Made by a program: the position numbers and the translations under genes. This document shows positions 45,511 through 54,615 of a stretch of 64,000 nt of DNA, piece after piece (the first letter of the stretch is position 1; every line of letters begins with the position of its first letter). The notes under the pieces were generated by a model. The model saw only the letters and a program-made list of their open reading frames with translations. It was not told the origin of the DNA and did not search any database. Origin of the DNA: CBDCZY01 sp965224745 (GTDB taxonomy: Bacteria; Pseudomonadota; Gammaproteobacteria; Methylococcales; Methylomonadaceae); assembly GCA_965224745.1 (NCBI GenBank), contig CBDCZY010000010.1, positions 62,001 through 126,000 on the forward strand. Direction: 5' to 3'.

Positions 45511-45677
45511 GACCTAAACACCGGTTAAGGTTCATCACATGCCGAATTAAATCCAGCCGTTTCGCTATGACACATACAATGTTAAAAAAGCACAGTTCTA
45601 TGGTGTATTTGTTAACAGCTTATCCCCTATAAGATTTATTAAACTATCTCCAACTACAGTGAATTAGGAGATTTAAA

Positions 45678-45959
45678 ATGTCTATGAATCATGAAGAATG
45701 TGCATTGGCTAGGTTATACATTGAAAGCCATAGTGTGCCAGTTTCAGAATGCGGTTGCTGGTTATGGGAAATCAACGAGGATCATGGGTGTATTGATTTT
45801 AACGGTCACACAGAACAGCTCGATGAATTGTCTTTTGAAGCCTTTAAAGGCCCTATACCCAACGGGGTGAAAGTCACACATCAATGTCACCTGACAAGCT
45901 GCATCAACCCGGATCATTTGAAGGTGTTTTCTCAAGAGCCCCGTAAAGTATCGCAATAA
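45678..45959 (+). CDS. Small HNH-endonuclease-like protein
   Basis: 93 residues with a TAGGAG ribosome-binding site. CGCWLWEINEDHG, AFKGPIPNGVKVTHQCHLTSCINPDHLKVF follows the HNH_3 homing-endonuclease pattern (CWLW, GPIPxG, V-x-H-x-C-x4-C-NPxHL). The usual AHR segment between the strands is replaced by LDELSFE, so one expected histidine is absent. It may be a relic or use another residue. It stands alone between two hairpin repeats. Confidence 0.72.
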   Translation: MSMNHEECALARLYIESHSVPVSECGCWLWEINEDHGCIDFNGHTEQLDELSFEAFKGPIPNGVKVTHQCHLTSCINPDHLKVFSQEPRKVSQ

Positions 45960-45997
45960 AATACTCAAATACTTAAAGCATTTGCTAACCAGCAGGA

Positions 45998-46162
45998 TAA
46001 GAAGCGAGGGATTAATAATATCCAAATCTTGACTTGCCTTTTTGTCCGTATTCCGCGAAGTAGAAACAGTTACAGAGCCTGCTATGCGCCAGTTTCTACG
46101 ACTAGGACACGAACAATAATCCTGCGCCAAACTTCCGGATATTATAAAATTCTCGTTCCTAA
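45998..46162. repeat. Hairpin repeat family, B-type arms, copy 2
   Basis: TAAGAAGCGAGGGATTAATA at the left and AAATTCTCGTTCCTAA at the right, more diverged than copies 1 and 3. The core is present as cctttttgtccgtattcc and cctgctatgcgcc. It lies 39 bp after the HNH-like gene. The remaining gap to 46566 holds copy 3 and no gene. Confidence 0.85.
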
Positions 46163-46386
46163 GAATATTTTTCAAAACTTCATTTTGAAAATTCGTGATC
46201 ATCTGATCGTCTCTTTTTTATCCTAAATCGGTGTTTTTCAACCCAGTTATAGGCATTGCATCGAGCTCTCACATTCCATTTGACAATCCATTGAAAAAAA
46301 GTAGATTAACTGATGGGCATCAGTAATGGTTTTCATCACCCTGCATGATAGGTATCATTGACCTTGAAATAATAATAATTTACTAC

Positions 46387-46552
46387 TTGGGAGCAAGGAT
46401 TTAATAATATCCGAATCTTGACTTGTCTTTTTGTCCGTCTTCGACGTTGTAGAAACTGTTGCGCAGCCTGCTATGCGCCTGCTTCTAGGCCTTGAACACG
46501 AACAATAATCCATCACCAAACTTTCGGATATTATTAAATCCTCGCTCCTTAA
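46387..46552. repeat. Hairpin repeat family, B-type arms, copy 3
   Basis: TTGGGAGCAAGGATTTAATA at the left and TTATTAAATCCTCGCTCCTT at the right with the common core. It ends about 15 bp before the start codon of the DUF1566 gene, so transcription of that gene has to initiate within or across the hairpin. Confidence 0.87.
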
Positions 46553-46566
46553 CAATGGAGAAAAAA

Positions 46567-47328
46567 ATGTTTTCAACCAAAAATACAATAAAGGTAAGAA
46601 CCCTGTTTTGTAGCCTCGGCATCTTATTGTCTCTGAACTGCTTTGCGGAAACGACTACCCCGCTGGCGACACAAAAAGCTTTGAATACAGAAATAACAAA
46701 ACGAAAAGAAGCGGTTGCTGCAGAAGTCAATGCAAGAGGGGAGGCTGATAATAAATTACAGAGCACTATTGATTCTGAAGTTGCCAGTCAGCGGTCAATC
46801 AATGATGATTTGCAGTCTCAACTCGATGGACTGCAAGCCCAACTGGATGCGCTTCCAAACTTTTTTTCAATCGGAGAAACCGGTCCCGCTGGTGGTATCG
46901 TCTTTTTCATTACAGAAGCCGGCGCACATGGCTTGGAAGCAGCGCCAAAAGATCAGGAAAGTGCACAATGGGGATGTTTTGGAACACGTATTATAGGTGC
47001 CAGTGGTACGGCAATTGGTACCGGCGGGCAAAATACTGCAGCAATTTTAGCTGGGTGTGACAGCGAAGGAACAGCAGCTAAAATTGCTGATGCCTATTCG
47101 TTCGGAGGATTTGATGACTGGTATTTACCAGCAAAAGACGAATTATTCTTGCTGTACAGCAACTTACATTTAAACACTGCGGGTGGTTTTGAAAATGACA
47201 TCTATTGGAATTCGACACAAGGCGATCGTAACGCCAATGCCTCGTGGTTCCTAAACTTCAGCAATGGCGACCAAAACATCTCCATTAAAGTCAATTCATA
47301 CAGAGTGAGAGCAATTCGAGCATTTTAA
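46567..47328 (+). CDS. Secreted DUF1566 (Lcl C-terminal) domain protein
   Basis: 253 residues from MFSTKNTIKV; GGAG six bases before the ATG decides this start over earlier in-frame ones that lie in the hairpin repeat. The signal peptide is TLFCSLGILLSLNCFAE. A coiled coil follows at about 30-95 (TEITKRKEAVAAEVNARGEADNK). The C-terminal DUF1566/Lcl domain has GPAGGIVFFI, YSFGGFDDWYLPAKDEL and the final SYRVRAIRAF. The family is linked to surface or adhesin-like proteins; role here unknown. Confidence 0.85.
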   Translation: MFSTKNTIKVRTLFCSLGILLSLNCFAETTTPLATQKALNTEITKRKEAVAAEVNARGEADNKLQSTIDSEVASQRSINDDLQSQLDGLQAQLDALPNFFSIGETGPAGGIVFFITEAGAHGLEAAPKDQESAQWGCFGTRIIGASGTAIGTGGQNTAAILAGCDSEGTAAKIADAYSFGGFDDWYLPAKDELFLLYSNLHLNTAGGFENDIYWNSTQGDRNANASWFLNFSNGDQNISIKVNSYRVRAIRAF

Positions 47329-47562
47329 CCGGCGAGGCCGTAGCATAGGGCGGGCACTTTTTGCCCACCGAACAAATACACATGCAATCCACAAGATTTC
47401 GGCAGTGGCCGCGTTCAGGTGCCAAGGTTTAGTTGAATTTCAGAGTATACTGGTGATAGGCTTGTGAGCCTCATTACCCTACAACATAACAATAATTGAA
47501 AAACGTCATAGTTCAAACACTGGGAATATTTAATATTGATCGTATATTTAGAGGAGAATAAA

Positions 47563-48579
47563 ATGAACAAAGTAATGATTCTTATTTCATCATTGCTCGT
47601 TGCTTCAATAGCAAATGCCGAAAATGAAGCTGTTTATAACCCTGAAACAGGAGTGGTAGAAATCCCTGTTCTTTCTGTTAAAGGGCAAGCAGAAGAGTTT
47701 TCTGTCATATTGCAACAACAAGAAAAGGAGGACTTAATTTTCACACTTTCCGATGCTATACCTGTTTCCTCAAGGGATCAACCGACAAATAAAGCGACGT
47801 ATGATCCGGAAACTGGAATCGCTATTATCCCGGCACTCATGGTTTCGGGCGATGAAGATTCGTCAGCCATAACCTATTCAGTCGAACTACAACAAACCGA
47901 AGAATCAATCTTTGAAGTTACTCAGATTCAAGATATATCAATACAGACTTCAGAAGGTGTCAGCGGCATCACTCCTTCTGGTAGTTCATCGGAATCGGCG
48001 TTTCTTTTTGGCCAACAAGTACCTAGGTCAAGACGCTGGTGCACTGGTACCCCCTCCCAAACTATCAGTGTTGCAAGGTGGAACTTTAAGAGCAAGTGTG
48101 GTGAGACGTGGAATGATCAAAAAGGTCATGTTTGTGACTACAAGCCAGATGGCTACCACTGCCATGGCATAGTCTCAGCGACTCCTCCTACGAGAATAAT
48201 CCAACCTCTTGTCCCCGTACCACCAGGCCCATGGCTTAACCCGTCGACCCGCAAAAACTCTGGAATCTATTTCGATAATAGAGAGCGGTACAAGAATTGG
48301 GTTGTGCCTCCTCCAACAGGTGGCAGCATGCAGACTATAGGCTATAAACGCTGGGCAAAGTCGATTAAGCCTGGCATATATTCATTCCATATCCAGAGTG
48401 TTAACAACGTAGAAGTAATCCTTTTTATTGAAGGAAGAAATCCTGCCAGAATCAAGGCTAGTAATAGAGGAGAAATAGAAATCAAACCAGGAGTAACAGG
48501 CTATGCGCTACAGATTCAAGGTGCTTGGAACGCATCAAACGCTGGACGCGTTAGGATTACCTTCCATTCGCGGCGTTGA
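47563..48579 (+). CDS. Unrecognised secreted protein with two N-terminal repeats
   Basis: 338 residues from MNKVMILISSLLVASIANA, a clear signal peptide, with GAGGAG seven bases upstream. Two repeats near the mature N-terminus, YNPETGVVEIPVLSVKG and YDPETGIAIIPALMVSG, each lead into a VELQQ/VILQQ strand. The middle has four cysteines and a DGYHCHG motif. The C-terminal 110 residues look like a beta-sandwich (YSFHIQSVNNVEVILFIEGR, GYALQIQGAWNASNAGRVRITF). I do not recognise the family. Confidence 0.75.
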   Translation: MNKVMILISSLLVASIANAENEAVYNPETGVVEIPVLSVKGQAEEFSVILQQQEKEDLIFTLSDAIPVSSRDQPTNKATYDPETGIAIIPALMVSGDEDSSAITYSVELQQTEESIFEVTQIQDISIQTSEGVSGITPSGSSSESAFLFGQQVPRSRRWCTGTPSQTISVARWNFKSKCGETWNDQKGHVCDYKPDGYHCHGIVSATPPTRIIQPLVPVPPGPWLNPSTRKNSGIYFDNRERYKNWVVPPPTGGSMQTIGYKRWAKSIKPGIYSFHIQSVNNVEVILFIEGRNPARIKASNRGEIEIKPGVTGYALQIQGAWNASNAGRVRITFHSRR

Positions 48580-48930
48580 TCCTGCAAATATTTCCATGAC
48601 ACGACATACTGTCTGCTGATTATGATTATCAGATATTCGTGCCAACCTTTGAGTGGATAGAACTTCGCAAAAGGGAGTCCGCAAATTTGAAGCAACGATT
48701 TCTTGAATGACTAAAACCGTTGCGGGGGAACAAATTTTATACGATGTTTCATGGTTAGGCTCTTGGGGAGGACAGATAGTTTCATCGAAAACGTGATTCT
48801 ATTTGATTCATTCTAAGAGTTTAACTTTTGAAATAACCTCTAACTCATTGTTGATAGATGATTGCTGTGCTTTAAGGTTGCCGTGTTGGGTGGCGATACT
48901 CTTGCTTTCGTTTGTGACAATAAAGTCGGG
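48580..48930. other. Intergenic stretch, 351 bp
   Basis: Convergent region between the secreted protein and the GT9 gene. No gene, repeat or clear terminator seen. Confidence 0.4.
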
Positions 48931-49962
48931 TTATAAATAACGATCAATGGCATTGATCACATGACTTGGCCTTATCCTTTTCAATGCATCGCTATTGATT
49001 TTGCGGATGGACTTTGCGTTGTTAGTTAAATCTCTAATATCTGCTGTCAATGGAGAGTGCATACTGCCGCGAGTCTTCCATTTGTCTATATTCATTGGTT
49101 TATAAATACCAATCACTGATGTATTGACAGAGGCTGCAATATGCAACGTTCCGGAATCTACACCAATGACTAAATCCAATTTGGCAATCAGAGCGGTACT
49201 TTCTTGCAGAGATAGCTTGCCGCATAAATTGACAGGCATAATGTCTAAAGTACTGGCAAGAGATATTATTTCATCATAGATTGCAGCGTCTGAAGCTGTT
49301 CCAGTGTAGAAAATTTGTGCCTCTTTGGTATTAATGAGATATTCAAATACTTCAGCAAAATAATTGCTTTGCCAGTGTTTGTTGGTGTTGCCACTAGTCG
49401 CATGGACTAAGACTTTTTTTCGATCCTTTAAATTAAGATCATTAAGCAGAAAGATGATTTTTTGTTCAGCCGCAGGATTAATAAAATTTTCAAGATGACC
49501 ATCGTCAACCGAAATATTGTCTGATGTTAAAAGATCTAAAAAGCAATCCACCTCATGCCTTGAATCTTCATACGGAACTTTAGTTGTTAAGAAAATCCCG
49601 CGGTTTTCAGTATTAAACCCAATTCGTTTTTTTATTCCTGACAAATAAGCCAGAAGGGCGCTGGAAAAGGAACGTTTTAAAACATAAGCTTTGTCGTACT
49701 GAGCTTTTCTGAATAATCTTATATAATTAAAAAAACTTTTTTTTGGCTCGTTTTTATTTTCGTAGATATGTTTGCGGGTGGTATCAAAAATGATTAAGTT
49801 ATCGATATAGGGACAGTCGATTAGCACATCCCCAGAAACTGGCCCAGCCAACATATCAATTTGGGCATCGGGGTAAGCTTTTCTTAGGTTTCTTAGGAAA
49901 GGAATCGTTAGAACGGTATCGCCGATAAAGCGATATCTCATTACCAGAATTTTTTGTTTCAT
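48931..49962 (-). CDS. GT9-family glycosyltransferase (LPS heptosyltransferase-like)
   Basis: 343 residues, two Rossmann domains. The N-terminal ILVMRYRFIGDTVLTIPFLRNLRKAYP and DMLAGP motifs and the C-terminal LVIGVDSGTLHIAASVNTSVIGIYKP are GT9/WaaF-type. It transfers heptose or a related sugar to the lipopolysaccharide core on the cytoplasmic face of the inner membrane. It stands alone, not in an LPS cluster. Confidence 0.92.
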   Translation of the reverse strand: MKQKILVMRYRFIGDTVLTIPFLRNLRKAYPDAQIDMLAGPVSGDVLIDCPYIDNLIIFDTTRKHIYENKNEPKKSFFNYIRLFRKAQYDKAYVLKRSFSSALLAYLSGIKKRIGFNTENRGIFLTTKVPYEDSRHEVDCFLDLLTSDNISVDDGHLENFINPAAEQKIIFLLNDLNLKDRKKVLVHATSGNTNKHWQSNYFAEVFEYLINTKEAQIFYTGTASDAAIYDEIISLASTLDIMPVNLCGKLSLQESTALIAKLDLVIGVDSGTLHIAASVNTSVIGIYKPMNIDKWKTRGSMHSPLTADIRDLTNNAKSIRKINSDALKRIRPSHVINAIDRYL

Positions 49963-50478
49963 GCAGTTATAACGAGCAGGTAAAGTTAAAAGATATTTTT
50001 ACCAACATTATAAAGCATGCGTAATGAATGGAAGACTCTAGAATTTAAATACTCGCACTTTCTTGTTAAGCAGAACTTTTCCTACCATCAGAGACTAGAA
50101 CAAAAGAAAATATAGAAGCTAATATTTCTTCTCATTACATTTAATTTTAATTCAAGCTTATATTCCTTCTTCAAATTCATTCCAAAAAATTTTTCCTGTA
50201 GTCATCATTTTTCTATCCCGAATATTTAAACCGTAGGATGTCGGCTGATCTATCACCAGCTTATTAATCCTCAAAATCTGGTAATCAACGTTAATTTAGA
50301 TGGAGTTTGAACAAAATGACTCCGTTATGTACAAAACTCGCAATTGAGTCATACACAGACAAGGTAGTCGATGTTGAGCCGTTTTTAAATTTATTAAGGA
50401 GTGTAACGATGAAGATTAGACATTGTTCAAAAAGTATAGTTTCTGGTAAAGGAGTATTTTTCCCGTGAGTAACTAACT
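49963..50478. other. Intergenic stretch, 516 bp, with a truncated gene start
   Basis: At 50409 there is a start codon with a strong ribosome-binding site (AAGGAG). It encodes MKIRHCSKSIVSGKGVFFP before a stop at 50466. It may be the first codons of a gene cut off by the IS1-like insertion that follows. Otherwise AT-rich and empty. Confidence 0.35.
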
Positions 50479-51147
50479 ATGGCGACTTGTCCGAAATGTC
50501 ACTCAGCAGACTGCACGAAAGATGGTATAGTCAAAGAGAAACAACGATATAAATGCAAATCATGTGGCTATAGACATACCGTGAGCCACCAGGGGCTTAG
50601 TCCTGATGTTATGCGACAAGCACTTGAGCTTTACCTGGAAGGGCTGGGTTTTCGCTCAATTGGCCGGTTTTTGAAATGTAGTCATGTGACGGTGTATTAC
50701 TGGATCAAAGCCTATGGCGAATCGATCGAGGCAATTCGATCAGAAGCGGGTGTTGAAATTGTAGAAATGGATGAAATGCACACGTATATTGGCGTAAAAA
50801 AAACTATTGCTGGATCTGGATTGCTGTTGATCGACATGGAAAGCGCTTTCTCGCGTGCGTTGTGGGCTCCCGCGACACGGAAACAGGACGGGAATGATGG
50901 GAAGCCGTCAAAGACAGCACTATAAAAGGTGTTATGAGCGACTATTGGAGTCCCTATGAAAAGTTTATCCCGGCTGGATTACATACACAATCAAAAGCTG
51001 AAACATATACGGTAGAAGGCTATAACAGCTTATTTAGACACTTTCTCGCCCGATTACGCCGAAAGTCGAAGTATTATAGCAAAAGTAAGGAAATGCTGTC
51101 TCGCGTCAATTATCTTGTCCCATCTGACGACAATTATGATGGCCGGA
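50479..51147 (+). pseudogene. Broken IS1-family transposase
   Basis: The N-terminal zinc-finger region is intact (ATCPKCHSADCTKDG, YKCKSCGYRHTVS), as is EIVEMDEMHTYIG with the first catalytic D. After VKK, one base is missing and the frame leaves the family sequence. In the correct frame YCWIWIAVDRHGKRFLA continues but meets a TGA near 50900. The 3' part (MSDYWSPYEKFIP, SKAETYTVEGYNSLFRHFLARLRRKSK) is again in register from 50934. At least two lesions, so inactive. Confidence 0.85.
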
Positions 51148-51161
51148 TGAATGGGTATAGG

Positions 51162-51503
51162 CTATTTTTTCAAATGTTGTTTTTTACGATAACTTTCTCC
51201 TTCTATTTCAATAATACTGGCATGATGAATAATGCGGTCTATTGCTGCTACGGTCATTAATGTATCCGGAAATATTTGATCCCATTGGCTAAAAGGTTGA
51301 TTGGAGGTGATAATCAAACTGCCACTTTCATAGCGATGAGCGATGAATTCAAACAGTACCTGAGTTTCTCCGTCGGTTTTTTTAACGTAGCCGATATCAT
51401 CAATGATGAGGACTCGGTATTTATCCAACCGTGTCATACCGGTCATTAAAGCGAGGTCTTGTTTAGCCAGTTGGAGTTGCTGCACAAGTTCGGTTGCTGA
51501 CAA
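51162..51503 (-). pseudogene. 3' fragment of an IS21 helper gene (istB)
   Basis: 113 residues matching the Walker B half of IstB (KYRVLIIDDIGYVKKTDGETQVLFEFIAHRYE, SLIITSNQPFSQW, IDRIIHHASIIEIEGESYR). The Walker A half and istA are missing. The sequence at 51105-51150 (ctgacgacaattatgatggccgg) looks like an IS21 terminal repeat, so this is the end of a deleted element abutting the IS1 remnant. Confidence 0.82.
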
Positions 51504-51547
51504 CCATTTGACACAGTATTTTCCAATTAAGAAATGAGTCTGAAAAA

Positions 51548-51829
51548 TTAAGCCCTGTTTTTCTGTTCAAAAATTTGGTTAAAAAGTTTTAGTTTTTCCG
51601 TTTTTAAGATTTTAGCCACCTGATTATCCGTCATTTCCATGACAACTAAATCAAGTATTGCAAAGCTTAGCCCAGGCTTCAAATATTTCTCACTATTAGG
51701 CAATGATTTTAGCTTGTCATAAGGTGTCATCATATTTTTATAGCGGTATTGTTTGCGCTGTTTTCCTTTGTCATCGATGATAATTTCAGGAAAAAAGCAA
51801 GGTCGATGGTAGTTATTATAGGGGTACAA
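51548..51829 (-). pseudogene. 3' fragment of an integrase-type transposase
   Basis: 93 residues, NYHRPCFFPEIIIDDKGKQRKQYRYKNMMTPYDKLKSLP, the C-terminal part of an rve-type integrase. Just upstream, in another frame, remains TKSRSRQTNDNALVEGKN, the region around the catalytic glutamate. Together with 51977-52465 it represents one gene with the central catalytic portion deleted and at least one frameshift. Confidence 0.8.
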
Positions 51830-51976
51830 ATAGTTGATATTGAATTCATTTATCCTTTTTGCCTATTTTTGTGGAATATGAGTATAACCAAATATCGTTT
51901 CTGACGACGGCCGCATTTTTACCTTCAACCAGTGCATTATCATTGGTTTGTCGGGAACGTGATTTGGTCATTTCAA

Positions 51977-52465
51977 TCAACAGCTTGTTGAGGTTCTGAG
52001 ATTGTATAAATGCGAAACAGAAAGCGTGCTCAGATTTTGATACTGATTCTCCTGGTAGACTTGATAGGAGCGCTCAATGATTTTTTTAACAGCATGTCCA
52101 CAAGGTGTCTCGTGTAGCTCATCTATTTCTGCCAGTAAGCGAATATCTTTCTGTGTGTATTTTTGATGGAAACCATTGTCTCTTGCTGGCGTGTGCTTAA
52201 TATAACCCGTTTTACGGTATTGCCTAATAAGACGAGATAGCTGCTGTCGTGAATAGCCGGTGAGTTTGATAAGAAACCGGCGAATAATCCCCTTGTCCTT
52301 TTTATTGCGAGATAGGTAGTCAAATTTGACGAGTACTCTTTGTATCAAGCGATACCGCTCAGCTTTATCACCCGGTACTGAATAGGCTATCTGTTGATTG
52401 CCTTCAAAAAAGGCTTCAAGGTGTTCTATTTGAGTTAAGTTATCTATGTTCATAATCGTTTTCAT
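51977..52465 (-). pseudogene. 5' fragment of an integrase-type transposase
   Basis: 162 residues: NLTQIEHLEAFFEGNQQIAYSV, VKFDYLSRNKKDKGIIRRFLIKLTGYSRQQLSRLIRQY (helix-turn-helix) and the end of the DNA-binding part YQNLSTLSVSHLYNL. The frame then breaks. The catalytic core between here and 51830 is mostly missing. Likely the same original gene as 51548-51829. Confidence 0.8.
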
Positions 52466-52639
52466 AAGATAGATTATGAACAGAAAAGCTATTTCAGGCT
52501 CATTTTATGCTAGAAATAAGTGGCTGCTTCAGACTCATTTTATATTGGACAACTCAGATTTTTTTTCATTGAGAAATGTTCGTAATAATTTCTTCGTAGT
52601 TGGTCAGGGTGAATTTCTTCACTTAACTACGTCGGCAGC

Positions 52640-52668
52640 TTTACTAACCGTTTAATTAGTACTAAAAT
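52640..52668 (+). promoter_or_regulatory. Candidate promoter of the SUF operon
   Basis: TTTACT at 52640-52645 and TAAAAT at 52663-52668, spaced 17 bp, just upstream of the regulator gene. The minus-10 lies inside the palindrome at 52655-52677, so binding there would block RNA polymerase. By eye only. Confidence 0.5.
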
Positions 52669-52677
52669 AGTCCTAAT
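52655..52677. promoter_or_regulatory. IscR/Rrf2-type operator palindrome
   Basis: ATTAGTACTA-AAA-TAGTCCTAAT: two 10-bp arms with one mismatch around a 3-bp centre. The core TACTAAAATAGTC differs from the E. coli IscR type 1 consensus core GACTRWWWYAGTC at one position. It ends 13 bp before the start codon of an Rrf2 regulator with three cysteines, so autoregulation by a [Fe-S] form is likely. Confidence 0.65.
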
Positions 52678-52690
52678 AGAGGAGTAGATT

Positions 52691-53155
52691 ATGCTGCGTA
52701 TTAGTAAGTTGACTGACTATGCCACTGTTATTTTGTGTTTTCTTGCCCGATCAAAAAATGATAGTTTTGCCGCGACAGAAGTGGCAGATGGTACTGGCAT
52801 CGCGCTGCCTACGGTCAGTAAAATTTTAAAATTACTGGTCAAAGCTGAGATATTGCATGCGACTCGCGGCGCCAAAGGGGGTCATAGATTAGCCAAGGCG
52901 CCAGCTAAAATTTCGGTGGCAGATATTATTAACGTGTTGGAAGGGCCGATTGCGATTACAGAATGCAGTATCTCGTTGGACGGGTGTCAACAATCTTCAG
53001 TTTGTGAGATCAAAGGTAATTGGGCGGTTCTGAACAAGGCGATCCGCACCGCGCTGGAATCGGTTAGTTTGGCCGATTTGGTTATCTCCCCAGCTGGGCA
53101 ACCCAATGAAATTCAAGAAATTAACGTTCCAGTGGCCAGTATTAACCGGCCCTGA
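52691..53155 (+). CDS. Rrf2-family regulator of the SUF operon (IscR-like)
   Basis: 154 residues with a GAGGAG ribosome-binding site. Winged helix-turn-helix at 1-60 (MLRISKLTDYATVILCFLA, TGIALPTVSKILKLLVKAEIL, RGAKGGHRLAKAP). Three cysteines in ECSISLDGCQQSSVCEI at about 97-110 can hold a 2Fe-2S cluster as in IscR. It is the first gene of the SUF operon, 14 bases before sufB, and probably represses it when the cluster is loaded. Confidence 0.92.
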   Translation: MLRISKLTDYATVILCFLARSKNDSFAATEVADGTGIALPTVSKILKLLVKAEILHATRGAKGGHRLAKAPAKISVADIINVLEGPIAITECSISLDGCQQSSVCEIKGNWAVLNKAIRTALESVSLADLVISPAGQPNEIQEINVPVASINRP

Positions 53156-53169
53156 TTACGGAGTATAAA

Positions 53170-54615
53170 ATGTCGACAAGTGCAGAACAAATAGAAAACC
53201 TCATCGGTCAGGAATACAAGCAAGGTTTTATTACCGAGCTGGAAACGGATACCTTTCCGCCGGGATTGAATGAAGATATTATCAGGGCTTTGTCAAAAGT
53301 CAAAAATGAGCCTGAGTTCATGGTGGAATGGCGTTTAAAAGCTTTTCGACATTGGCAGACCCTGCAGTCTCCTGACTGGGCGCAATTGAATATCGACCCT
53401 ATCGATTATCAGAGCATCAGCTATTATTCCGCTCCTAAGAAAAAACAAGGCCCGAAAAGCTTGGATGAAGTTGATCCTGAGCTACTGGAAACCTACAAAA
53501 AACTCGGCATCCCACTCGCTGAGCAAGAAAAATTAGCCGGCGTAGCGGTGGATGCGGTATTCGATAGCGTTTCAGTGGCAACGACGTTTAAAGGTAAATT
53601 AGCTGAAGCCGGGGTTATTTTTTGTCCCATTTCGGAAGCTCTGCAAGAACATCCTGAGTTGGTACAGAAATATTTGGGCAGTGTCGTTCCCCAGGGCGAT
53701 AACTTTTTTGCAGCGCTGAATGCTGCCGTTTTTACCGATGGTTCTTTTGTCTATATTCCCAAAGGTGTGCGCTGTCCAATGGAGTTATCGACCTATTTTC
53801 GCATCAATGCGGCTAATACCGGGCAATTTGAGCGCACACTGATTATTGCTGATGCAGGCAGTCATGTCAGTTATCTTGAAGGGTGTACCGCGCCGCAGCG
53901 GGATGAAAATCAGCTGCACGCGGCGGTGGTCGAATTAGTCGCGTTGGAAGACGCACAAATCAAATATTCTACCGTGCAAAACTGGTATCCCGGTGATAAA
54001 GAAGGTAAGGGCGGTATCTACAATTTTGTAACCAAGCGAGGCAATTGCAAAGGAGCGCGTTCTAAAATTTCCTGGACACAAGTTGAGACAGGTTCTGCAA
54101 TTACCTGGAAATATCCCAGTTGCGTGTTGACCGGTGATGACTCAATTGGCGAGTTTTATTCAGTCGCGCTAACCAACAACTACCAACAAGCTGATACCGG
54201 AACCAAAATGATTCATATCGGTAAAAATACCCGCAGCACCATTATTTCCAAGGGAATATCTGCGGGTAAAGCACAGAATACCTATCGTGGACAGGTTAAA
54301 GTGCTCAAGAATGCAAAAAATGCGCGTAACTATACGCAGTGTGATTCGTTATTGGTGGGAGATCGCTGCGGTGCTCATACGTTCCCTTATATTGAAGTCA
54401 AGCAGCCTTCGGCACAAATTGAACACGAAGCGTCCACATCGAAAATCAGCGAAGACCAATTGTTCTTTTGTCAGCAACGCGGTCTTTCAGCAGAAGATGC
54501 GGTATCAATGATCGTTAATGGGTTTTGCAAAGAAGTGTTTAAGGAATTACCAATGGAGTTTGCCGTAGAAGCTCAGGCTTTACTGGGCATTAGTCTGGAA
54601 GGGTCCGTTGGTTAA
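53170..54615 (+). CDS. sufB: Fe-S cluster assembly scaffold SufB
   Basis: 481 residues. Scaffold of the SufBCD complex. Typical motifs: EFMVEWRLKAFRHW, YYSAPKK, FDSVSVATTFKGKLAEAGVIFC, YFRINAANTGQFERTLIIADAGSHVSYLEGCTAP, and VGDRCGAHTFPYIEV with the cluster-linked cysteine near residue 395. Conserved throughout. Its stop codon lies within the terminal inverted repeat of the MITE that separates it from sufC. Confidence 0.97.
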   Translation: MSTSAEQIENLIGQEYKQGFITELETDTFPPGLNEDIIRALSKVKNEPEFMVEWRLKAFRHWQTLQSPDWAQLNIDPIDYQSISYYSAPKKKQGPKSLDEVDPELLETYKKLGIPLAEQEKLAGVAVDAVFDSVSVATTFKGKLAEAGVIFCPISEALQEHPELVQKYLGSVVPQGDNFFAALNAAVFTDGSFVYIPKGVRCPMELSTYFRINAANTGQFERTLIIADAGSHVSYLEGCTAPQRDENQLHAAVVELVALEDAQIKYSTVQNWYPGDKEGKGGIYNFVTKRGNCKGARSKISWTQVETGSAITWKYPSCVLTGDDSIGEFYSVALTNNYQQADTGTKMIHIGKNTRSTIISKGISAGKAQNTYRGQVKVLKNAKNARNYTQCDSLLVGDRCGAHTFPYIEVKQPSAQIEHEASTSKISEDQLFFCQQRGLSAEDAVSMIVNGFCKEVFKELPMEFAVEAQALLGISLEGSVG

